From Chloroflexota bacterium (GTDB taxonomy: Bacteria > Chloroflexota > Dormibacteria > Dormibacterales > Dormibacteraceae): DNA of 40,155 bases. Positions 32,066 through 40,155 of the stretch are shown here, in pieces. Under the pieces are notes generated by a model. The model saw only the letters and a program-made list of their open reading frames with translations, had not been told where the DNA came from and did no database searches. Position numbers and translations under genes: made by a program. Numbering within the stretch: position 1 is the first letter of the stretch; each line of letters starts with the position of its first letter. Where the stretch lies: contig VBGM01000018.1 of NCBI GenBank assembly GCA_005880855.1, positions 1-40,155 on the forward strand, written 5' to 3'.

Positions 32066-32733
32066 GCGCCGAAGAGTTCCGCCAGCTCCGCGAGAGGGCG
32101 ATGGATCCCGGCCAGAATCGGAGTGTCGCGCACCGTCGAGCGACGGCTCTCGGTGGAGCGAAGCGCACGCACGAGCTCGCCGAAAGCCGGCAGGTCGTCC
32201 GTCTCGTACGCGACCACGAAGTCCTGGTCGTCCAGCCCGAACGAGTAAGCCAGGAGCTGGCGCACCTGCGGGTAGCCGTGACCGACTTTCATGTGCTCGT
32301 TCATCACGCGCTGCCTCGTCTCTTTGTCGAGGAGATACCACTCGGCCGACTTCGTGAAGGGATAGACGATCAGGTAGCGGGATCGCTCGCCGCTGAACAG
32401 CGACTGCTCTTGGGGAGTCGGCTTCTTCACGTACTGCGACGGCTGGATCAGGCCGACGAAGCTCTCCTTAACGCTCATCCACGTACCCATCCCGCACCTC
32501 AGTGCGGCCGCCGCCGACGCTTCTAGCGCGTCGAACGACGGAGCCAGGCGCCACAGCAGCAGGTCGACGGCGGGCTGGAGCCCGACCATCGTGTAGGCGT
32601 GGGTCCGCACATCGTTCGCGCTCTCGATCGTAGCGAGGAAGTCGGCGCACGTGGACCGCCGCTGGGCATCCGGGAGGCGCCGCCAGCCGGAATCCAGGCC
32701 GAGCGCGAGCGCGTGGACGTATTGCTTTGTCAC
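32062..32733 (-). CDS. hemQ: Coprohaem decarboxylase (HemQ, chlorite dismutase family)
   Basis: The 223-residue protein is of the chlorite-dismutase-like family. HemQ oxidatively decarboxylates coprohaem III to haem b, the last step of the coproporphyrin-dependent route used by Gram-positive bacteria and relatives. Seen here: Tyr124 in IVYPFTKSAEWYLL (position of the catalytic Tyr), then VMNEHMKVGHGYPQVRQLLAYSFGLDDQ with His152 as probable proximal haem ligand, and DFVVAYETDD. The distal Arg of true chlorite dismutases is not evident. The GTG at 32733 overlaps the hemB stop (GTGA). Its neighbours are all haem genes, supporting this role over chlorite detoxification. Confidence 0.92.
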   Translation of the reverse strand: MTKQYVHALALGLDSGWRRLPDAQRRSTCADFLATIESANDVRTHAYTMVGLQPAVDLLLWRLAPSFDALEASAAAALRCGMGTWMSVKESFVGLIQPSQYVKKPTPQEQSLFSGERSRYLIVYPFTKSAEWYLLDKETRQRVMNEHMKVGHGYPQVRQLLAYSFGLDDQDFVVAYETDDLPAFGELVRALRSTESRRSTVRDTPILAGIHRPLAELAELFGA

Positions 32734-33749
32734 CTGGCGGCGTCCTCCTCCAGCCAGCGCGCCGCGTCGGCGGCCATGTAGGTGATGACGATGCCGGCGC
32801 CTGCGCGCACGATTGCGGTCAGCACCTCGAGGCCCGCGGCCTTCCGGTCGAGCCATCCGCGCTCCGCGGCCGCCTCGAGCATCGCCACCTCGCCGCTGAC
32901 GTGGTAGGCCGCCAGCGGCAGGTCGAACCGCTCGCCCGCCCGTACGAGCAGGTCGAGCGACGTCAGCGCCGGCTTCACCATCAGGATGTCGGCCCCCTCG
33001 CGCACGTCCAGCTCCATCTCCCGCATCCCTTCGCGCGCATTCGCATAATCCATCTGGTAGCCGCGCCGGTCGCCGAACGCCGGAGTCGAGCCGGCAGCTT
33101 CCCGGAACGGGCTGTAGAAAGAAGACGCGGCCTTGGAGGCGTACGCCATGATCGACGTACCCGTGTGCCCGCGGCTATCCAGCGACTCGCGGATCGCTCC
33201 AACCTGCCCATCCATCATGCCGCTGGGGCCGATGATGTCGGCGCCGGCATCGGCGTACGCGACGGCGGCCTCCGCCAGCACGGGCAGCGTGGCGTCGTTG
33301 TCCACCTCTCCATCAACGATGAGGCCGCAGTGACCGTGGGTCGTGTACTCGCAGAGGCAGACGTCCGCAGCCAACACGAGGGGCAACCCGGCTTCACGCA
33401 GCGCGCGCAGGGTCGTGGGCACCGGACCTGCGGGGTCGGCGGCACCGCTGCCTTCATCGTCTTTGTGGTCGGGGATGCCGAACAGCAGCACGCCGCCAAC
33501 GCCAAGCTGCGCCAGCTCGCGAGCTTTCGCGACCGCGCGGTCGGCGCTGAGCCGGGCGTGTCCAGGCAGCGAGCCGATCGGCTCGGAGCGATCACGACCG
33601 CTGACGACGAACAGCGGCATCACGAACTGGCCTGCCGAGAGGCGCGTGCCTCTGACGAGCGAGCGCAGCGCCGCGGTGCGGCGGAGCCGGCGCGGGCGCT
33701 CGGATCCGGGCGCCCTTACGCGGGCTGCACGAGCTGCGATTCGACCCAT
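32730..33749 (-). CDS. hemB: Porphobilinogen synthase (5-aminolevulinate dehydratase)
   Basis: The 339-residue TIM-barrel enzyme joins two 5-aminolevulinate molecules into porphobilinogen. Zinc-type metal ligands are present: Cys131, Cys133 and Cys141 in DVCLCEYTTHGHCG. The two active-site lysines are Lys206 (AYASKAASSFYSPFR) and Lys259 (LMVKPAL). The N-terminus RPRRLRRTAALRSLVRGTRL is typical. The ATG at 33749, with GAGGAGGTGGAG upstream, lies within the end of the hemCD gene (34-nt overlap). Confidence 0.95.
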   Translation of the reverse strand: MGRIAARAARVRAPGSERPRRLRRTAALRSLVRGTRLSAGQFVMPLFVVSGRDRSEPIGSLPGHARLSADRAVAKARELAQLGVGGVLLFGIPDHKDDEGSGAADPAGPVPTTLRALREAGLPLVLAADVCLCEYTTHGHCGLIVDGEVDNDATLPVLAEAAVAYADAGADIIGPSGMMDGQVGAIRESLDSRGHTGTSIMAYASKAASSFYSPFREAAGSTPAFGDRRGYQMDYANAREGMREMELDVREGADILMVKPALTSLDLLVRAGERFDLPLAAYHVSGEVAMLEAAAERGWLDRKAAGLEVLTAIVRAGAGIVITYMAADAARWLEEDAAR

Positions 33750-35404
33750 CGCTCCACCTCCTCGTCGAACACGAGCCGCAGGGCGGTCCGCAATCCTTCC
33801 GGATCCTGGGTTCGAGCCTCGCGGGCGACCTCGAACCCGAGCTCGCGGGCGACGGCGCTCGTCTTGGGCCCGATGGTGACCGCGCGCATGGCCCGAACGA
33901 TGCCGGCTTTTGCGCCAGCCAGCTCGACGATGCCGCGCACGGCCGAGCCGGAGGCGAACATGATCGCTTCGGCGTCCGGATCCTTCATCGCTTCCATCAA
34001 TATGCGGCGCGACGCCTCTGGCCCGCCGGTGGTGCGATAGGCGACGACGTCGTCGACCACAGCCCCCATCTCCACGAGCTTTTCTGGAAGCGCCTTGCTG
34101 GCGGCGTCGGCTCTCGCGAGCAGCACGCGGCGCCCCTGCAGCGAACCAAGCTTGGCCATGGCTCCCGGGATCGCGTCACCCCGAGACGATCCCGGCACGC
34201 AATCCACGCTCACGCCTCGCTCGCTCAACGCCTTGGCAGTGGCCGCGCCGACGGCCGCCCAGCGAACGGACTTCGGCGCCGCCGGCATTCCGTCGAACAG
34301 GGCCGCCACGCCCCGCTTGCTGGTGACCACGACCCAGTCGTACTCGCCGATGCGGACGCGGATCCGGTCCAGCTCGGAGCCTTTCTCCACGGGAGCGATC
34401 GCGATCGCGGGCACGTGCAGCACGCGGAATCCCTCGCGCTCGATCGCCGCCCGTTCGACGGCGTCGAGGTCGGGACGCGTGTCGATGACCGCCCGAGCTC
34501 GCAGGGGTACAAAGCCCTTGAGCTCATGCGCGGCGGCCGACACGGCTCGCGCAAGCGAGTCCGCCTCGTCGACTCCATGCGCGACGCGCAGCACATGCTT
34601 CGACCGGCCGTCTTGCGTGACCGCGCCCACGAGCAGGGCGAGCGAGCCGTCCACCGTGACCGCGACCGCGCCAACCGGCGCCCTGCACCCGCCGCCCATC
34701 GCCTTGAGCAAAGCGCGCTCGGCAACCACCGCCATGCGGATGGCCGGATCGTCGAGCGCGCCCACGGCCTGGAGGACCTCATGGTCATCACGCCGGGTCT
34801 GCACCGCGAGCGCGCCCTGCGCGGGCGCGGGCGGCATCGAGGCCGCGTCGAGACGAACCGCGATGCGACTGCCGAGACCAAGCCTGTCGAGCCCGGCCGC
34901 AGCCAGCACCAGCGCGTCCGCCTGCCCGGCATCGAGGCGCCGCAGCCTCGTGTCGACATTGCCGTGCAGCGGGATCACGTTGAGGTCGGGCCGCAGCGCA
35001 CGAAGAAATCCGGCGCGTCGTGGGCTGTCCGTTCCCACCGTTGCACCGATGGCGAGATCGTCGACAGAGCGTGCTGCTCGGCGTGTGACCAGTGCATCAC
35101 GCGCGTCCGCGCGCTCGGGGTAGGCGGCGATCACGAGCTGAGGATCCTCGTCGAGCGGGAGGTCCTTGGCGCTGTGCACAGCGAGGTCGATCTCGCCGGC
35201 GACAAGGGCGCGCTGGAGCGCGGTGACGAAGATGCCTTCGCCGATAGGGGTATCAGGCGCCCGCAGGTCGCCGTCCGAGACGATCGTCTTCAGCTCGACC
35301 TGGACGCCGCCGGCACGCAAGCGCGCGGCCACGAGCTCGCTCTGCACGAGCGCCAGGCGCGAGGCACGCGTCCCCAGCCGAAGGCGTTTAGCCGAACCCA
35401 CCAT
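33716..35404 (-). CDS. hemCD: HemC-HemD fusion: hydroxymethylbilane synthase / uroporphyrinogen-III synthase
   Basis: The 562-residue two-domain protein has HemC at residues 1 to about 305. It carries LGTRASRLALVQS, the catalytic Asp in HSAKDLP (Asp81), GTDSPRRAGFL, LHGNVDTRLRRLD and Cys240 in MGGGCRAPVGA for the dipyrromethane cofactor. HemD follows (about 312-550) with TSKRGVAALF, RRVLLARADAA and FASGSAVRGIVEL. Fusing the two passes unstable hydroxymethylbilane directly to the cyclase, which prevents its spontaneous closure to the wrong isomer. The ATG at 35404 is inside the end of the siroheme synthase gene (17-nt overlap). HemCD fusions occur in some lineages; normally the genes are separate. 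Confidence 0.93.
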   Translation of the reverse strand: MVGSAKRLRLGTRASRLALVQSELVAARLRAGGVQVELKTIVSDGDLRAPDTPIGEGIFVTALQRALVAGEIDLAVHSAKDLPLDEDPQLVIAAYPERADARDALVTRRAARSVDDLAIGATVGTDSPRRAGFLRALRPDLNVIPLHGNVDTRLRRLDAGQADALVLAAAGLDRLGLGSRIAVRLDAASMPPAPAQGALAVQTRRDDHEVLQAVGALDDPAIRMAVVAERALLKAMGGGCRAPVGAVAVTVDGSLALLVGAVTQDGRSKHVLRVAHGVDEADSLARAVSAAAHELKGFVPLRARAVIDTRPDLDAVERAAIEREGFRVLHVPAIAIAPVEKGSELDRIRVRIGEYDWVVVTSKRGVAALFDGMPAAPKSVRWAAVGAATAKALSERGVSVDCVPGSSRGDAIPGAMAKLGSLQGRRVLLARADAASKALPEKLVEMGAVVDDVVAYRTTGGPEASRRILMEAMKDPDAEAIMFASGSAVRGIVELAGAKAGIVRAMRAVTIGPKTSAVARELGFEVAREARTQDPEGLRTALRLVFDEEVERWVESQLVQPA

Positions 35405-36721
35405 CCACAAACGAGTTTGGCAGCACCGCCGTCGCGAGCGCCGAGGCCGCGACAACGTCGCCGACGACGAGGGTGGCCGGAGTGCCGATGGCCGCCTGGT
35501 CGGCGATGCGGGCGATCAGCTCGAGCGGTCCAGAAACCGATTGCTGGTGGGGAAGGCTCGCATTGGCGATGACAGCCGCCGGCCGAGAGCCACCCACGGC
35601 GCGGGACAGGACGGCGGCAACCTCCGCGAGGTTGGCCCTGGACATGAGCACCACGAGCGTGTCCGCGGCGAGGGCGAGCCTATACAGGCGTTCGAGCGAG
35701 CTGCCGCCCTGAGCGGTCGTGATCGCGAAAGACGAGGCCACCCCGCGCATGGTCACCGGGATTCCGGCCGCGGCCGGCGCGGCCAGCGCCGCAGTCACGC
35801 CGGGCACGACGACGACCTCGACGCCTGCTTCCACCAGGCCCGCCAGCTCCTCGCCGCCCCGGCCGAAGACGAACGGATCGCCGCCCTTCAGCCTCACCAC
35901 AGCATGCCCAGCCTGCGCCAGCTCGATCAGGCGGGCGGTGATCGCCTCCTGCCGCGGGTTCGGCAGCCCAGCGCGCTTGCCCACGTCCTCGAGGCGTGTG
36001 ACCGGGCCGCAAAGGGCCAGCGTTTCCGGGGTGATGAGGGCGTCATGCAGGACGTAATCGGCATCCGCAAGAAGCTCTCGCGCCTTGAATGTGAGCAGCT
36101 CGGGGTCGCCAGGACCGGCGCCCACGAGCGCCACGCGGCCGGGGCCGCTCGCGCCGGACTGTCCGATGGCCACCGCCAGGTGCGCGGCGTCGTCGGTGCC
36201 GCCTCGACGCAGCAGGTCTTTTGTCTCGGAGTTGAGGATCCGTCGGTAAACGCGCGTCTGCTCAGGAATCGACATGCCTCTCTCGCGCAGCTGCCTGCGC
36301 ACGTTTCCAATCAGGGCGGTAAGTGGTCCCCACTCGCGGCCGAGCCAGCGCTCGATACGGGCGCGCAGCACGGACGCAAGGAATGGACTTTCGCCCGAGG
36401 TGGAGATGGCGACCAGCAGCGGATCACGGCGGACGATCGCAGGCGCGATGAAGCGACACTGCGCCGGTCGGTCGACGACGTTGATGAGGATGCCGGCCGC
36501 CTCGGCCTCGGCCCAGCTGCGACGGTTGACCTCCAAGTCCTCGCTGGCATCGACGACGAGGCGGGCGCCGGCGAGATCGCCCGTCCTGTATTCGCTCGAC
36601 GGTATGACCTCAACATCGGCTCCCGCCTCACGGAGCGAGGCTGCCTTTTCGATCGCGAACTTGCCTTCGCCAAGGACCACGCAGCGCTGGCCCGCGAGGT
36701 CGAGGAACACCGGGTAGTACC

Positions 36722-36725
<4 letters not shown>
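35388..36725 (-). CDS. cysG: Siroheme synthase (CysG type, SUMT plus precorrin-2 dehydrogenase/ferrochelatase)
   Basis: The 445-residue bifunctional protein has an N-terminal CysG-B part (about 1-150) with a dinucleotide-binding [36 protein letters not shown] and SGESPFLA. The C-terminal SUMT methylase (about 195-445) has [52 protein letters not shown] and [10 protein letters not shown]. It makes siroheme, the prosthetic group of sulfite and nitrite reductases, from uroporphyrinogen III supplied by HemCD encoded next. The ATG overlaps the CysC-Sat stop (ATGA). It is the link gene between the sulfur and haem halves of the operon. Confidence 0.94.
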
Positions 36726-38280
<1,555 letters not shown>

Positions 38281-38284
<4 letters not shown>

Positions 38285-39138
38285 GCTTCGCTCCCGAGCA
38301 GGCCCCAGCGACGCCGGATCGCGGTGTCCAGCACGCCGAATATGCTGTCGACCGCGATCCCGATCACGAAGATCACGACCATGATCGCGAGCAGCTGTTG
38401 CATATCGAAAAGCTTCCCCGCCGACTGAAGCTGCTGGCCGATCGATGTTTGATTGGCTGCTACGACGAGCAATTCAGCCGACATCAGGCTGCGCCACGCA
38501 AACGCCCATCCCTGCTTGAGACCGCCGACGAGCGCGGGTAGGGCCGCCGGGATGATGACGTGGCGGTACAGCCGCAGACCATCAGCTCCCATCGCGCGGC
38601 CGACCCGGATGAGCAGTGGGTGCACGTGGTCGATGCCGCTCAGCAGCCCAGCCGCGATCGCTGGCGCCGCGCCCATCACGACGACGAGAGTGATTGCGCT
38701 TTCGCTTCGCTGCAGCAGCAGGATGGCGAACGGAAGCCATGCGATGGAAGGCATCGACTGGAGGCCGACCAGGAGCGATCCCACGGATCTCCGAGCAAGC
38801 TCGATACGCGCGATGAGAATCGCCAGGACGATGGCGGCCGCCGCAGCGATCACGTAGCCGACCGCGGCGCGGCGCAGGGTCACCGCAACTCCTGCGTAGA
38901 AGTCCGGCTGGCTTAGGTCGCCGGCCAGTCGTCCCATCACCGCCCAGGGTCCCGGCAGAGCGGATTGCGACTTCCAGCCCGACCACACGACGAGCTGCCA
39001 GATGAGTACCACGAGCACGACCGCGCCAAGCTTTGGCCAGAGACCGGACCACAACCGCGCCGCCGACCGGCGCACCGGGTGCGGCACGGATGCGGGAGCT
39101 TCCGAGCTCCGGAGCTCCGAGGCCAGCTCAGCGGCCAT
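38281..39138 (-). CDS. ssuC: ABC transporter permease, SsuC/TauC type
   Basis: The 285-residue permease has six or seven membrane helices. It carries the family's cytoplasmic EAA-type loop ([26 protein letters not shown]) and [14 protein letters not shown]. SsuC/TauC/NrtB permeases import sulfonates, taurine, nitrate or related anions. The location between an APS/PAPS reductase and ATP sulfurylase genes supports a sulfur substrate, either sulfonates or sulfate. The solute-binding protein is not in this window and is probably upstream. The ATG at 39138 lies within the end of the ATPase gene (11-nt overlap). Confidence 0.9.
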
Positions 39139-39895
39139 TGAGGTTCATCTCGTGCTTCAGACGCTCCGTGATGCGGCCGGCGATCACTGCCAGCTCCGGC
39201 GAGTCGAGGCTGCGCGGGCGAGGCAGGTCGACCTGCACCTCATGCGCCACGCGACCCGGCCGGCTCGTGAAGACCATCACCCGATCACCAAGGCGTACCG
39301 CCTCGCGCGCGTTGTGGGTGACAAAGAGAATCGTGAGGCGGCTCTCCTTCCAGATCCGCTCCAGCTCCTCGTGCAGCAGGTCACGGCTGATGGCGTCCAG
39401 TGCCCCGAAAGGTTCGTCCATCAAGAGCACGTCGGCGTCCTGGGCCAGGGCTCGCGCCAGCGCGACGCGCTGCTTCATGCCACCGGATAGCTCGTGCGGC
39501 CTGCGCTTCTCGAATCCGGCGAGGTGCACTCGATTCAGCAGCTCATAGGCGAGCTTGTGCCGAACCGACGCGTTGACGCCTCGCAGCTGCAGAGCCAACT
39601 CCACGTTGCCCGCGGCCGTCAACCACGGCAGGAGGGCCGATTCCTGAAAGATCAGCGCCATCCGCCCATGGACATGAGCGCGTCCAGCCGAGGGACGGTC
39701 GAGGCCGGCCAGGACATTGAGCAGCGTGCTTTTGCCCGAGCCAGACGCTCCCACCACGCAAACGAACTCTCCGCGCTTGACTTCGAGTGTCGCGCCGTCC
39801 AGCGCCACCAGCAGCTGGTCGCCGTGAGAAAAGGTCACTGTGAGCCGCTCGACGCTGAGCGCGTGCTTCTCGGAGAGAGCGAGCAGGTTGCTCAC
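39128..39895 (-). CDS. ssuB: ABC transporter ATP-binding protein, SsuB/TauB type
   Basis: The 255-residue ATPase has Walker [15 protein letters not shown]-loop [13 protein letters not shown], signature [18 protein letters not shown], Walker [14 protein letters not shown] and the switch His in [12 protein letters not shown]. The N-terminal [11 protein letters not shown] matches NitT/TauT-family ATPases. It partners with the permease that follows. The GTG at 39895 overlaps the cysH stop (GTGA) with GAAGGG upstream; the longer frame opening at 39955 is rejected because it lies in cysH. The transported molecule is inferred only from the sulfur operon context. Confidence 0.92.
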   Translation of the reverse strand: MSNLLALSEKHALSVERLTVTFSHGDQLLVALDGATLEVKRGEFVCVVGASGSGKSTLLNVLAGLDRPSAGRAHVHGRMALIFQESALLPWLTAAGNVELALQLRGVNASVRHKLAYELLNRVHLAGFEKRRPHELSGGMKQRVALARALAQDADVLLMDEPFGALDAISRDLLHEELERIWKESRLTILFVTHNAREAVRLGDRVMVFTSRPGRVAHEVQVDLPRPRSLDSPELAVIAGRITERLKHEMNLNGR

Positions 39896-40155
39896 GATCC
39901 CTTCGTGCTCCAGTGCAGGCCGCATTCCTTGTTCTCGCCCTGCTCCCACCACCACCGGCCCCCGCGCTCGTCCTCTCCTTCAGAGGTGGCCCGGGTGCAC
40001 GGCTCGCAGCCGATCGACGTGTATCCGCGCTCGTACAGCGGGTGATACGGGAGATTCCGCTCGCGGATATAAGCCCAGACCTGGTCCTTGGTCCATGAAG
40101 CGAGCGGTGCAATCTTCGTCAAGCCTTCGTGCTCCGCGTCCGGCGCGACGACCGC
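39892..40155 (-). CDS. cysH: Phosphoadenylyl/adenylyl-sulfate reductase, C-terminal part
   Basis: The C-terminal 87 residues of CysH are visible; the gene continues past the right edge. Seen: [40 protein letters not shown] and the conserved catalytic C-terminal ECGLH. The CxxC pair (GCEPC) belongs to the [4Fe-4S]-binding form that reduces APS, as in plants and many bacteria, whereas PAPS-specific enzymes such as E. coli CysH lack it. The paired CC half of the cluster motif is off the window. The stop overlaps the ssuB start. Confidence 0.9.
   Translation of the reverse strand, partial: AVVAPDAEHEGLTKIAPLASWTKDQVWAYIRERNLPYHPLYERGYTSIGCEPCTRATSEGEDERGGRWWWEQGENKECGLHWSTKGS

Noticed and set aside
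32062-32733. Chlorite dismutase for perchlorate or chlorite detoxification
   Set aside because: Embedded in a haem operon beside hemB, hemE and hemH; the sequence fits HemQ.

Overview
The window is high-GC, densely packed bacterial chromosome. Short intergenic gaps, frequent ATGA/GTGA/TTGA start-stop overlaps and GTG/TTG starts are seen throughout. HemQ-type haem synthesis, a LAL-type LuxR regulator, the Mo-oxidoreductase/flavin-reductase/zinc-ribbon trio and several starts that look leaderless suggest a monoderm-like soil lineage near Actinobacteria, Chloroflexota or Dormibacterota. This is an inference; no rRNA or tRNA is present to settle it.

Layout. 1-936 (minus): 5' end of a dihydroxyacetone kinase subunit (dhaK) behind an aquaporin gene. 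1209-5548 (plus): an Ile-rich leader peptide and attenuator, citramalate synthase (cimA), and a phosphoenolpyruvate carboxylase gene broken by a frameshift. 5552-10386 (minus): a VOC protein, an unknown protein, an HD-GYP phosphodiesterase, a membrane-anchored HtrA-like protease and three membrane or unknown proteins. 10415-13762 (plus): a large LuxR-family ATPase regulator and a small secreted protein. 13901-16150 (minus): TPP riboswitch, a thiamin-precursor (HMP) permease and thiD. 16193-19833: a CPBP protease and a Rieske oxygenase, divergent from an amidohydrolase. 19841-24089: an APC amino-acid permease divergent from a PLP operon (class-III aminotransferase, small membrane protein, threonine-dehydratase-like enzyme). 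24099-26866: 6-phosphogluconate dehydrogenase, a small secreted repeat protein and an MpaB-like (DUF2236) protein. 26968-29121 (minus): a four-gene redox operon (OsmC-family protein, sulfite-oxidase-like Mo enzyme, flavin reductase, zinc-ribbon protein). 29188-29781: a membrane protein.

29792 to the right edge (minus) is one long, almost gap-free operon: cysH, an SsuB/SsuC-type ABC importer, a CysC-Sat fusion, siroheme synthase, a HemC-HemD fusion, HemB, HemQ, HemE, HemH and a small CCGGG-motif protein. It joins sulfate activation and reduction to siroheme (the sulfite reductase cofactor) and to the coproporphyrin-dependent haem route. The shared intermediate uroporphyrinogen III is the branch point.

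Two observations stand out. First, the OsmC-family gene (29121-28654) has an in-frame TGA exactly where the family carries its first catalytic cysteine. A SECIS-like hairpin follows at a suitable distance, so it is a candidate selenoprotein. Second, cimA is preceded by a 28-residue leader peptide with six isoleucines and by mutually exclusive antiterminator and terminator hairpins. This looks like a classical Ile attenuator on the citramalate route.
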